Source: Solirubrobacter phytolaccae (GTDB lineage Bacteria > Actinomycetota > Thermoleophilia > Solirubrobacterales > Solirubrobacteraceae). From it: a stretch of 64,000 nucleotides of DNA. Below the pieces are notes generated by a model. It was given only the letters and a program-made list of their open reading frames with translations. It made no database searches and was not told the DNA's origin. Of this stretch, positions 31,100 through 39,446 are shown one piece after another. The number at the start of each line of letters is the position of its first letter. Position 1 is the first letter of the stretch. Made by a program: the position numbers and the translations under genes. Location: positions 1 to 64,000 of the forward strand of contig NZ_JAPDDP010000024.1 in the NCBI RefSeq assembly GCF_027587195.1. Direction: 5' to 3'.

Positions 31100-32457
31100 G
31101 ACTGAGACGGCTGATCGCGCTCGCCGCGGCGGTAGTGGCATGGCCGGCGGCGTCCGCGAACGCCGCTGGGCTCGAGGATCCGGGGGCCCAGTGGCTCCCG
31201 CGCTCGGACGGGGCGACCTGGGTCTACCAGTGGGGCAACACGGCCTTCTCGCCGCCGCGCGCGGAGCGCTACACGGTGACCTCGCGCACGGGCACGGCGT
31301 TCCGCGTGGCCTGGGAGGAGTTCAACCTGCGCCCGGACGAGAGCCCGGCGAACGGCTTCGCGGACTTCCGCCACACGGATGCGGGCCTGATCAACACGAA
31401 CTTCCAGTCGACGCCGGTGCCGCCGCAGTTCCCGATCCTGTGCGGGACCGCGGCGCGCTGCTCGAACACGCTCGCGGGCACGCTCTTCGAGGTCATGTGG
31501 GGCACGCGCTCGCCGGTCCTGGCCGAGCCGCTCGTGGCCGGCACGAGCTGGAACTCGGTCGGCGGCACGACCAACGACGTGACCGCGGCGAACCGCTACC
31601 GCGGCGTGGTGGACGTGTCCGTCCCGGCGTTCCCGGCGCCGGTGAAGGCGGCCAAGATCGAGTCCGTGATCACGCAGGCGGGCGCGCTGGGCGACCCGTT
31701 CGGCTCCGGCCTGCGCACGGTCTGGTGGGTGTACGGCGTCGGCCCGGTCAAGGTGCTCTTCCAGCACACGTCGGGCGAGACGAGCTACGCGACGCTCCAG
31801 CAGACCAACCTCGCGCCGATCGCGCCGCCGAGCGACGCGAACCTGATGCCGCTCACGCTCGGCGCCGAGTCCACGTTCCGCTGGCGCAACTCGCGCCACA
31901 TGAAGCGCTGGTCCGAGCAGCGGCTCACGGTCGCGGCGTCGGCGAACAGCACGTCGCGGATCAACGTGCTCGACACGGACGGGCCGATCGACGTCAACGC
32001 GAGCTACCTGTTCTCGAACCGCCTCGGCGGCCTCACGAACGTCACCACGCGCATGCGGCGGGCGGAGACGAGCTCGCGGCTGCCGGCGCTCGGCCCGGCT
32101 TCCGGACCCGAGGGCCGCGCGCGCTTCGTGACGCCGCTGGACCTGATGACCTACGGCTTCAACCCGGTCTTCCCGTCCTACGCGGTGGACGGGCAGACGT
32201 GGCGCTCCTCGCGTGAGTCGCGCGACTTCGCCGTCTACGGCGTGACCGGCTCCTCGAGCGTGCTCGGCAAGCGCACGGTGCGCGTGCCGGCCGGCCGCTA
32301 CCGGGACGCGATCGCGATCCGCTCGCGCCTGCGCCAGTCCAACCACGCGTTCGGCTCGGGCACGCGGACGATGTACTTCGCGCCGGGCGTCGGGCTTGTG
32401 AAGATCACGTTCCGGCACTCGGACGGCAGCACGTCGACCGTGGAGAAGACGGGGTGA
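31096..32457 (+). CDS. Secreted protein of an unknown two-fold repeated family (copy A)
   Basis: This is a 453-residue protein with a Sec-type signal peptide (Arg-rich start, hydrophobic core, likely cleavage after Ala-Asn-Ala near residue 23). The mature part has two halves, each ending in G-V-G-x-V-K-x-x-F-x-H-x-x-G-x-T-S (near residues 215 and 430), so it looks internally duplicated. Tryptophan-rich strands such as WLPRSDGATWVYQW begin the mature protein. One cysteine pair occurs in CGTAARC. I do not recognise the family. The GTG start overlaps the giant gene's TGA by four bases, implying translational coupling, and its own stop overlaps the next start in the same way. A paralogue lies at 34,748-36,082. 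A role in maturing or anchoring the giant protein is inference from position. Confidence 0.9.
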   Translation: MRLRRLIALAAAVVAWPAASANAAGLEDPGAQWLPRSDGATWVYQWGNTAFSPPRAERYTVTSRTGTAFRVAWEEFNLRPDESPANGFADFRHTDAGLINTNFQSTPVPPQFPILCGTAARCSNTLAGTLFEVMWGTRSPVLAEPLVAGTSWNSVGGTTNDVTAANRYRGVVDVSVPAFPAPVKAAKIESVITQAGALGDPFGSGLRTVWWVYGVGPVKVLFQHTSGETSYATLQQTNLAPIAPPSDANLMPLTLGAESTFRWRNSRHMKRWSEQRLTVAASANSTSRINVLDTDGPIDVNASYLFSNRLGGLTNVTTRMRRAETSSRLPALGPASGPEGRARFVTPLDLMTYGFNPVFPSYAVDGQTWRSSRESRDFAVYGVTGSSSVLGKRTVRVPAGRYRDAIAIRSRLRQSNHAFGSGTRTMYFAPGVGLVKITFRHSDGSTSTVEKTG

Positions 32458-34697
32458 AGCGCCGCTCGCTCGCGGTCGCCGTTGCCGCTCTCTCGGCGGG
32501 CGTCTTCGCCGCTCCCGCGGCCGCGCAGGTCCTGCCGCCGTCGCTGACGACGGACACGCGCTTCGCGTTCGCGGGCGTGTCCGAGTTCGACTTCCAGGTC
32601 GGCGTCGTGGACGACACGGCGGTGCGCGCTGCGGTCGACCCGGCGCGCGAGCGCGCCTACGCGGTCGGCTCCACCGGGAACGCGATCGCGGTCGTCGCGC
32701 GGCGTGCGGACGGGGCGCTCGACCCGAGCTTCGCCGGTGACGGCTCGCTCGAGCTGGCGCTCGGCCGCGACGCCGAGGGCGTGGACATCGGGGTCCGGGC
32801 GGATGGGCGCCTGCTCGTCCTCGCGCGCACCGACGTCGCTTCGTCCGGACCCGCCGACTACGACACGGCCCTGATCGGCCTGCTGCCGGACGGCTCCACG
32901 GACCCGAGCTTCGGGACCCGGACGTTCGCGGCCGGCCCTGGGGACGACGTGCCGGCGGCGCTCGACGTCAATCCGCGGGGTTGGGCCTACGTCGGCGCGA
33001 CCGGCGACCAGACCTACATCGGCTGGGCCTTCGACGACATGGTGTTCGACCAGGTCGTGGACGTCTTCCCGGCCGTGCCGGACGGGCCGGTCGACATCGC
33101 GTGGCAGGACGGCGCGCCCGTCGTCCTCGCCTCGACGGGGACGAGCACCGCGGTGCGGCGCAACGGCGTCAACACCGAGGTCGCCGTCCCGCTCGCGACC
33201 TCCGTCACCGGCGGCGGGCTGCTCGTCCACGACGGCTCCGTCTACGTCACCGGCGCGGCGACCGTTGCGGGTGACTCCGACGCCTACCTCGCGCGGCTCG
33301 GCGCGACGCTCGAGACGCGGCGCTTCGACTTCCGCGGCTCCGTGTTCAGCGGCGACCAGCCCGTCACGGGCGTCGGCCAGGACATCACGCTCGTGCCGGG
33401 CGACCCGGACACCGTCGTGGTCTCCGGCTCCTCCGAGACCGATCGCGGGCGCGAGTGGGGCTTCGCGGCCTTCAACGGGCTCGAAGGCGCGCTGAGCGCA
33501 CTGCAGGCCACGGACCTCGTGATCCCGGTCGCCGGCCAGGGTGGCGCGTCGGGCGTCGCGGGCGCGGCGGGCTACGTCGTGGCCGCCGGCACCCAGCGCG
33601 ACTTCTCGCTCGAGACGCAGTCCGGGACGAACGACCTGAGCATCGGCATGGGCCGCGTGTTGATCGACAACGAGAAGCGCTGCGACCTCGCGCTCGCCGT
33701 CGTCTCCCCGGTCGAGCTCGTGCTGCGCGGGCGGGCGCCCGGCGAAGTGACGCTGCGGGTGACCAACAACGGCAAGCGGCCCTGCGCGGGGACGATCGGC
33801 GTGCCGGCCCCGTGGGTCGCGGCCGGCAGCGTCGACGCCGGCCGGCTCCTGCCGGGGCAGACCGTCACGCGCACGCTCTCACTCGGCTACGACGCGCCGT
33901 TCCCGAACGACGCGACGCTCGAGCTGTCGCTGTCCGCGGCGGGCGACTCCGCGCTCGGCGACAACGCGGTGCGCCTGCGCGCCATCTTCTCGTTCTGCGA
34001 CCTCGCGCTGACCGTGCTCGAGGCGCCGCCGGTGATCGGCACGGAGGGCTCGCGCCGGTTCGCGTTCACCGTGCGCAACGTCGGCACGGCCCCGTGCCGC
34101 GCCGCGCAGGTGATCACGCGCGCGCCCGGGCTACGGTCCGGCGCGGTGAAGCCGTACTCGGTCGCACCGGGCAAGTCGGTCGAGGACGAGATCAGCGTCG
34201 GCGTGCTGCGCGGGCTCAAGACAGGCACCAAGGCGCCGCTGTCGTTCCGCGTGGTTGACGCCGACGACGTCGCCGCCGCCAACGACCTCGCGAGCAGCGA
34301 GCCGGTGGTCGTCAAGCCCGGTGACACGAACGCGCGGACGCCGGTGCGGGGCATCTCGTTCTCCGGTCGCGCGACCAAGGGCACCGCGCGCTTTGTCTCC
34401 GCGCGGACACTCCGGGTGGCGCGCGTGCAGATCGCCGTGCGGCGTCTGGGTGGCGAGTGCCGCTGGCTGAGCTCCGCCCGTGGCGACCTGCGGACGGTCG
34501 ACGAGAGCGACGCCGGCAAGTGCGACGAGCCCGTCTGGATCACGGTCAAGGGAACAGAGCGTTGGAGCCTGCGGCTCGCCAAGCGGTTGCCCAAGGGCCT
34601 GTACGAGCTGCGCACCCGCGCGGTCCTGCGCAACGGCCTGGCCGAGGGCCGCTTCACCCGAACGGACAAGAACCTGATCCGCTTCCGGGTGCGCTAG
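32454..34697 (+). CDS. Secreted delta-60-repeat/CARDB-like protein (copy B)
   Basis: This is a 747-residue protein with a clear signal peptide (hydrophobic core, AAPAAAQ cleavage region near residue 24). Residues about 30-400 carry delta-60-like beta repeats with the hallmark D-G-x-x-D-P-S-F (near residues 86 and 146). Two CARDB-like Ig domains follow, each opening with C-D-L-A-L and holding a second Cys (about 410-510 and 516-620). The last 120 residues form a separate domain with C-R-W-L-S and a basic end shared with the paralogue at 36,940-39,294. The start overlaps the preceding stop by four bases. Delta-60 proteins are usually extracellular and poorly characterised. A surface role beside the giant protein is inferred. 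Confidence 0.88.
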   Translation: MKRRSLAVAVAALSAGVFAAPAAAQVLPPSLTTDTRFAFAGVSEFDFQVGVVDDTAVRAAVDPARERAYAVGSTGNAIAVVARRADGALDPSFAGDGSLELALGRDAEGVDIGVRADGRLLVLARTDVASSGPADYDTALIGLLPDGSTDPSFGTRTFAAGPGDDVPAALDVNPRGWAYVGATGDQTYIGWAFDDMVFDQVVDVFPAVPDGPVDIAWQDGAPVVLASTGTSTAVRRNGVNTEVAVPLATSVTGGGLLVHDGSVYVTGAATVAGDSDAYLARLGATLETRRFDFRGSVFSGDQPVTGVGQDITLVPGDPDTVVVSGSSETDRGREWGFAAFNGLEGALSALQATDLVIPVAGQGGASGVAGAAGYVVAAGTQRDFSLETQSGTNDLSIGMGRVLIDNEKRCDLALAVVSPVELVLRGRAPGEVTLRVTNNGKRPCAGTIGVPAPWVAAGSVDAGRLLPGQTVTRTLSLGYDAPFPNDATLELSLSAAGDSALGDNAVRLRAIFSFCDLALTVLEAPPVIGTEGSRRFAFTVRNVGTAPCRAAQVITRAPGLRSGAVKPYSVAPGKSVEDEISVGVLRGLKTGTKAPLSFRVVDADDVAAANDLASSEPVVVKPGDTNARTPVRGISFSGRATKGTARFVSARTLRVARVQIAVRRLGGECRWLSSARGDLRTVDESDAGKCDEPVWITVKGTERWSLRLAKRLPKGLYELRTRAVLRNGLAEGRFTRTDKNLIRFRVR

Positions 34698-34705
34698 ACG
34701 AATGT

Positions 34706-34730
34706 CGGGGGCGGCTAACGGCCGCCCCCG
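34706..34730 (+). terminator. Strong hairpin terminating the giant-protein operon
   Basis: A perfect 10-bp stem with arms CGGGGGCGGC and GCCGCCCCCG and a 5-nt loop (TAACG) starts 8 bases after the stop of copy B. No long T run follows, as is common in high-GC actinobacteria. It separates the first A-B pair from the second. Confidence 0.65.
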
Positions 34731-34733
34731 CTC

Positions 34734-34750
34734 TAGATTCGCCCTCTATG
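34734..34750 (+). promoter_or_regulatory. Possible -10 box for leaderless transcription of copy A'
   Basis: TAGATT (34734-34739) matches the TANNNT actinobacterial -10 pattern and ends 8 bases before the ATG at 34748. No Shine-Dalgarno sequence precedes that ATG, so transcription probably starts at or next to the start codon. The -35 position would fall inside the preceding hairpin and is not convincing. Confidence 0.4.
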
Positions 34751-36082
34751 CGGAGGACGATCTGCTTTGCCCTGCTCGCGCTGCTCCTGCTTCCAGGGGC
34801 CGCGTCCGCGGGTCCGCTCGACGACCCGGCCGAGCAGTGGTTGCCGCGCACCGACGGCGCGACCTGGACGTACGCCTGGTCGAACACGACCTACCAGCCC
34901 GCGGCGCGCGTCGAGAAGTACACGATGGCGGCCCGCGCCGGCACGTCCTTCCGCCTGCGCTGGGACGAGGTGAACCCGCCCGCCACGGACACGGCGTCGA
35001 CGGGCACGATCGACTTCCAGCACACGGACACCGGGTTGGTGAACACGAACTACCAGTCCTCCCAGCCGCCGCCGCGGTTCCCGATCCTGTGCGCGGCCGC
35101 GACCGACTGCGCGAGCTCGCTCAGCGCCGCGCTGTACATGGTCATCTGGGGCACGCGCTCACCCGTCTTCGCGGAGCCGATGCTGCAGGGCACGCGCTGG
35201 AGCTCGATCGGCGGCGCGTCCAACGACGTCGCCTCCAGCAACCGCTACATGGGGCACGTGAAGGTCAAGGTCCCGGCGTTCCCGGCGGGGGTCGACGCGG
35301 CGCGCGTGGACAGCGACGTGACCCAGGCGGGCGCGATCGGCGACCCGTTCGGCACGCTCACGCGCACGGTCTACTGGGTGCGCGGCGTCGGGCCGGTGCG
35401 GGTCGTGATGAAGCACGCCTCGGGGGAGACGTCCACGGCGGACCTGCTCGAGACGAACCTGAAGGCCAAGCCGCTGCCGTCGGACGAGAACCTGCTGCCG
35501 CTCAACCGCGGCGACAAGGGCACGTTCCGTTGGCGCAACTCGAAGTGGATGAAGGCCTGGTCGACGCAGTCCTACGAGGTCGTCGACGTGGTCAACTCGA
35601 CGGCGCGCGTGGACTTCAAGCACGTCCGCGGGCCGCTGCGCGTGGCCGCCGCCTACGGGCTCTCCTCGCGCCTGTCGGGCGTGACGCTGCTGTCGGGCTC
35701 GACCCAGTCGACCGGCGGCAAGTTCCCGAAGCTCGGCAAGTCGCGCCGCTTCACCACGCCGTTCGACCTGATGGTCTACGGCTTCAACCCGGTCATCCCG
35801 TCGCCCGGCTCGGGCAAGGGCACGACCTGGCGCTCCTCGCGCACGAGCCGTGACTACTCGATCTTCGGCGTGTCGGGGAACGCGTCGGTGCTCGGCACGC
35901 AGACCGTGCGCGTGCAGGGCAAGAAGTACAAGGCGGTCGCGATCCGCTCGCGCCTGGAGCAGGGCTCGAACCGGTTCGGCTCCGGCACGCGCACCTCGTG
36001 GTTTGCCCCGGGTGTCGGGCTCGTCAAGCTCGTCTTCAAGCACGCCGACGGCTCGGTCTCCACCGTCGAGCGGGTCAAGTAG
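34748..36082 (+). CDS. Secreted protein of an unknown two-fold repeated family (copy A')
   Basis: This is a 444-residue paralogue of the gene at 31,096-32,457. The frame is open further upstream, but the ATG at 34748 begins a standard signal peptide (two Arg, then a Leu-rich core, cleavage near Ala-Ser-Ala-Gly at about residue 19), so this start was chosen. The mature part starts with WLPRTDGATWTYAW and again has two halves ending in GVGPVRVVMKH and GVGLVKLVFKH. The cysteine pair is conserved in spacing class (CAAATDC). Similarity to copy A covers the whole length, but the sequences are diverged, so the duplication is not recent. The stop is immediately followed by the next GTG start. Function unknown. 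Confidence 0.88.
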   Translation: MRRTICFALLALLLLPGAASAGPLDDPAEQWLPRTDGATWTYAWSNTTYQPAARVEKYTMAARAGTSFRLRWDEVNPPATDTASTGTIDFQHTDTGLVNTNYQSSQPPPRFPILCAAATDCASSLSAALYMVIWGTRSPVFAEPMLQGTRWSSIGGASNDVASSNRYMGHVKVKVPAFPAGVDAARVDSDVTQAGAIGDPFGTLTRTVYWVRGVGPVRVVMKHASGETSTADLLETNLKAKPLPSDENLLPLNRGDKGTFRWRNSKWMKAWSTQSYEVVDVVNSTARVDFKHVRGPLRVAAAYGLSSRLSGVTLLSGSTQSTGGKFPKLGKSRRFTTPFDLMVYGFNPVIPSPGSGKGTTWRSSRTSRDYSIFGVSGNASVLGTQTVRVQGKKYKAVAIRSRLEQGSNRFGSGTRTSWFAPGVGLVKLVFKHADGSVSTVERVK

Positions 36083-36943
36083 GTGCGCGGCGCGCCCAGC
36101 ACGGTCGCGGCGAGGGTGCGTTCTCGCGGCTGCGCGGCCACGGCGCCGCGCGCGCTCCTCTCGCTCGCGGTGCTTGCCGCGCCCCTCTTCGCGGCCGGCT
36201 GCGGCGGCGAGGACCCTGACCGCGCCGAGGTCCGCTCCTACCTCGAGCGCGTGAACGCCGTCCAGTCGTCCCAGAAGGCCGTGCTCGTGCGCGCCGACAC
36301 CGTGCTGCGGGGCTACGCCGAGCGCAAGCCGATCGGCGCCCCGGCCCTGGCCGGCGTGGCCGACGGCGTGCGTGGCGTGCGCGCCGAGGTCGCCGCCGTG
36401 AAGCCACCGCCGGCCGCCCGCGAGGTCCACGAGCGGCTGCTGAAGATCTACGACATCGACGCCGGCCTCGTGGCCGAGACGGAGCGGATGGTCACCTACC
36501 AGGACGCGGCGCCGGCGGCCCTGGCGCCCCTGGACCGCGCGAGCGCGAAGCTCCGCCGCGACCTCGACCGCGCGAAGACCGCCCCGTCACAGGCCCGCGC
36601 GCTCAAGCGCTTCGGCGCCTCCCTCACCCGCGTCGGCAAGCGCCTGCGCGCCCTGAAGGCCCCGGCCCTGCTCCAGCCCGCCCACGCGGCCCAGATCAAG
36701 CGGCTCGCCTCCACCCGCAAGCTCTCGGCGCAACTGGAGACGGCGGTCCGCAAGAAGGACTCGCGCCGCGTCGCCAAGCTGCTCCTGCACTTTCGCAAGA
36801 ACACCACCTCCAAGCGCGCCGAGCGCCGCCTGACCCAGCGCGGCATCGACCTCCATACCGAGCGCCTGCGCGAGCTCACCGCCGCCCAGACCGAGCTCGG
36901 CCGCGCCCAAGCCCGCCTGAATCGGACGTTCCGCCCTTCATGA
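36083..36943 (+). CDS. Predicted alpha-helical lipoprotein
   Basis: This is a 286-residue protein starting directly after the previous stop. The N-terminus is basic and then hydrophobic and ends in L-F-A-A-G-C-G-G, a lipobox-like motif that would put a lipid anchor on Cys41 or so. The first residue of the lipobox is not ideal. The rest is rich in Ala, Arg, Leu and Lys, predicted to be mainly helical with coiled-coil character and a net positive charge. It has no counterpart between copies A and B, so it is the odd member of the second cassette. Its stop overlaps the following ATG by four bases. A membrane-anchored partner for the neighbouring secreted proteins is plausible but unproven. Confidence 0.8.
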   Translation: MRGAPSTVAARVRSRGCAATAPRALLSLAVLAAPLFAAGCGGEDPDRAEVRSYLERVNAVQSSQKAVLVRADTVLRGYAERKPIGAPALAGVADGVRGVRAEVAAVKPPPAAREVHERLLKIYDIDAGLVAETERMVTYQDAAPAALAPLDRASAKLRRDLDRAKTAPSQARALKRFGASLTRVGKRLRALKAPALLQPAHAAQIKRLASTRKLSAQLETAVRKKDSRRVAKLLLHFRKNTTSKRAERRLTQRGIDLHTERLRELTAAQTELGRAQARLNRTFRPS

Positions 36944-39294
36944 AGCGCTTCCTCCTCACCTCGCTCCTGCTCCTCGCGGCCCCGGCCGGCGCGGCGGCCC
37001 AGACGCCGCTCGTGCCGTCCCTGAGCATCGACACGACCTTCGCGCCGCTGTCGGGCATCGCGACCGACGACTACAGCGCCAGCGTCGCCTCGGACATCCC
37101 GGCGGAGGTCATCGCCGCGAACGGCCGGATCTACACGATCGGCAGCACGTCGGCCGACGACGGGAACCTGTACGTCGTCGCGCGCCGCGGTGACGGGACG
37201 TTCGACGCGAGCTTCTCCGGCGACGGACGGCTGACGGTGTCGGTGCCCGGCACCGAGGCCGAGAACGTCAAGGCGGCGGCCGTGCTGCCCAACGGCGCGT
37301 TGCGGATCGCTGCCTCCGCCGACAAGAGCATCGGCTCGTCGAGCGACCGTGACGTCGCGATCATCGGTCTGCTGCCGGACGGCTCGCTCGACCCGAGCTT
37401 CGGCTCCGGCGGCATCACGCTGTTCCCGGTCGGCGCCGGCGACGACGACCCGAACGGCATCGCCGTGGACGGCGTGGGCCGGGTCGCGGTGACGGGCTCA
37501 GCGCTCGCGTCGAACGTCAAGGACACGTTCGTCTCGCTCCGCAACCCGGACGGCTCTCCGGCGGCGTTCGGCACCGGTGGAGTCGTCGTCCTGCAACGGT
37601 CCCCGAGCGGGCTCGCCGATGAAGGCCAGGACGTCGTCTTCCGCCCCGGTGGCGGGCTGGCCGTGCTCATGAGCGTGCACCTCCCGGGCGTCGGCGCCGA
37701 CACGGACGAGACGTCCGTCCTGCGCGGGTTCACCGAGGACGGCTCGCTCGATCCCGGGTTCGGCGACGCCGGGGAGACCGCGCTGACCGTCGGCTCGCCC
37801 GATACGAGCGCTCCCGGCCTCATGCTCCTTCGCAACCGTCTGTGGGTGACCGGCAAGACGATGAGCGGCGTGCAGCAGATGGCGTTCATCGCGCGCACCG
37901 AGGCCAACGGCACCGGGCTGCAGTCGCGCCAGTTCGAGATGCGTGGCAAGTCGAGCGGCACCGACGCGATCCGGTCCGCCGGCGCAGATCTCGCCGTCCT
38001 TGCCGGGCCGCCCGAGGCGCTGGTCGTCGTCGGCTCCTCCGTCACGCCGTCCTCGGGCCTCGGCGGGTTCGCCGCGACCGCGTTCACCAACTTCGACGGC
38101 GATCTCGCTTCGGCTCCGGCCAGCACCTACGTGGACGCCGGCTCCAACCAGACCGGCCTCGTCTCCGCGTCCGCCGAGGGCCCTTACTCGTTGGCCGCCG
38201 CCGGGCTGCTGCTGAACTCGTCGTCGTTCGACACGAGCTTCGCCACGCTGCGCCTGCTGCTCGACGCGGACAAGAAGTGCGACCTCGCAATCGACGTGCC
38301 GACCCCGCTCGAGCTGACGTTCGTCGGCCGCAAGGGCACCGCTGCGCAGATCAGCGTCGAGAACAAGGGCGATCGGCCCTGTGGCGGGCCGGTGACGGTG
38401 AACGCGCCGTACAAGCTCGGTCGCGCGGTCGACACCGGCGTGATCGCGGCGGGCGCGAAGTTCGTGGTCAACGCCGTGCCGTTGACCAGCTCGACGATCC
38501 GGCGCGACGACGACGTCGCCCGCTTCACCGTGAGCGCGACGGGCGGCGACAGCGACACCAGCAACGACGTCCGCGGCGTGCGGGCGGTCTACTCGTTCTG
38601 CGACCTCGCGTTGAGCGCGGTGCAGAAGCCGTCCACGATCCCGAACGAGGGTGGTCGAAGGGTCGAGGTCGGGTTGCGCAACTCGGGCACGCGGACCTGC
38701 CGCTCGGTGCGGATGAAGGTCACCGACGGCTCGGGTGAGGGCGCGAGCAAGCCGTACTCGATCGACCGCGGGCGCAGCGTGTCCGACGACGTGCTCGTGT
38801 CGGCCAAGAGCGCCGCGAAGATCGGCAAGAAGGCGACCGTGCGGGTGACGACGTCCTCGTCCGACGACGACGTGTTCGCCACCAACGACGCGATCCGCCT
38901 GACCGCGCGGGTCGTGGGCGTGGGGGACACGCGCGTGTCCTCGGCCGGCGCCACTCGCATCGCCGGCTCCGCGAGCCGGGGGAAGGGCACGAAGGCCGAC
39001 GCAAAGGGCCTGTCCGTCACCCGCGTGGAGGTCGCGGTGCGCAAGCTCGGCTCCGGCTGCCGCTGGCTGTCCGGCAAGAACGCGAAGTTCACGAACCGCA
39101 AGCTCGCCAAGGGCGCGACGTGCACGCCTTCGGGCTGGCAGGCCGCCTCGGGTCGATCCTCCTGGCGCCTGAGCATGCGCGCCCTGCCCAAGGGGAGCTA
39201 CGAGGTCTACTCGCGCGCCGTGACGGCGAACGGGTTCCGCGAAGGCCGCTTCGCCAAGGCCGACGGCAACCGCCGCAGCTTCCGCGTCCGCTGA
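36940..39294 (+). CDS. Secreted delta-60-repeat/CARDB-like protein (copy B')
   Basis: This is a 784-residue paralogue of the gene at 32,454-34,697. It has a signal peptide (MKRFLLTSLLLLAAP..., cleavage near Ala-Ala-Ala-Gln), delta-60-type strands with D-G-x-F/L-D-(A/P)-S-F, two CARDB-like domains starting CDLAID (about 447) and CDLALS (about 555), and the shared C-terminal domain with C-R-W-L-S-G and a final RRSFRVR. The cysteine pattern matches copy B (one pair per CARDB-like domain plus C-terminal cysteines), consistent with disulphides outside the cell. The start overlaps the lipoprotein stop (ATGA). It is the last gene of this transcription unit, with an inverted repeat just downstream. 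Confidence 0.88.
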   Translation: MKRFLLTSLLLLAAPAGAAAQTPLVPSLSIDTTFAPLSGIATDDYSASVASDIPAEVIAANGRIYTIGSTSADDGNLYVVARRGDGTFDASFSGDGRLTVSVPGTEAENVKAAAVLPNGALRIAASADKSIGSSSDRDVAIIGLLPDGSLDPSFGSGGITLFPVGAGDDDPNGIAVDGVGRVAVTGSALASNVKDTFVSLRNPDGSPAAFGTGGVVVLQRSPSGLADEGQDVVFRPGGGLAVLMSVHLPGVGADTDETSVLRGFTEDGSLDPGFGDAGETALTVGSPDTSAPGLMLLRNRLWVTGKTMSGVQQMAFIARTEANGTGLQSRQFEMRGKSSGTDAIRSAGADLAVLAGPPEALVVVGSSVTPSSGLGGFAATAFTNFDGDLASAPASTYVDAGSNQTGLVSASAEGPYSLAAAGLLLNSSSFDTSFATLRLLLDADKKCDLAIDVPTPLELTFVGRKGTAAQISVENKGDRPCGGPVTVNAPYKLGRAVDTGVIAAGAKFVVNAVPLTSSTIRRDDDVARFTVSATGGDSDTSNDVRGVRAVYSFCDLALSAVQKPSTIPNEGGRRVEVGLRNSGTRTCRSVRMKVTDGSGEGASKPYSIDRGRSVSDDVLVSAKSAAKIGKKATVRVTTSSSDDDVFATNDAIRLTARVVGVGDTRVSSAGATRIAGSASRGKGTKADAKGLSVTRVEVAVRKLGSGCRWLSGKNAKFTNRKLAKGATCTPSGWQAASGRSSWRLSMRALPKGSYEVYSRAVTANGFREGRFAKADGNRRSFRVR

Positions 39295-39310
39295 CACCGG
39301 TCGTCGACGT

Positions 39311-39352
39311 GGCCGCGCCTTCGGGACCGAGTCCCGAGCCGCGGTCGCGGCC
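39311..39352 (+). terminator. Nested inverted repeat after the second cassette
   Basis: There is an outer stem GGCCGCG (39311-39317) with CGCGGCC (39346-39352). Inside it is a second perfect stem TCGGGAC/GTCCCGA with a 3-nt loop (39321-39337). It lies 16 bases beyond the B' stop and before an AT-rich promoter, as expected for a terminator. Confidence 0.55.
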
Positions 39353-39386
39353 GTCGGCGCGAGCATCCAGGGAATCTCCTCATAGC

Positions 39387-39415
39387 TTGACTTAATCGAG
39401 ATTGGGTCTCATATT
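39387..39415 (+). promoter_or_regulatory. AT-rich promoter with overlapping dyads
   Basis: TTGACT (39387-39392), a 17-bp spacer and CATATT (39410-39415) form a good sigma-70-type promoter in an otherwise very GC-rich sequence. The spacer holds GAGA-N5-TCTC (39398-39410) and a wider CGAGA...TCTCG pair (39397-39419), possible operator half-sites. No known repressor box could be matched with confidence. Confidence 0.6.
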
Positions 39416-39446
39416 CTCGGGCGTCAAGCAAGCGAGAGGAGCAACG

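Noticed and set aside
23960-31141. A minus-strand open frame of about 2,390 codons opposite the RTX half
   Set aside because: Composition is low-complexity Val/Ala/Arg/Asp and mirrors the sense RTX repeats in reverse; no ribosome site or domain supports it.
34457-34747. N-terminal extension of copy A' by 97 residues
   Set aside because: The extension overlaps the end of copy B in another phase, crosses a terminator hairpin, and would bury the signal peptide that begins at 34748.
39294-39446. A small gene in the gap before the acidic secreted protein
   Set aside because: The gap is filled by a nested inverted repeat and a promoter; no frame with a ribosome site was found.
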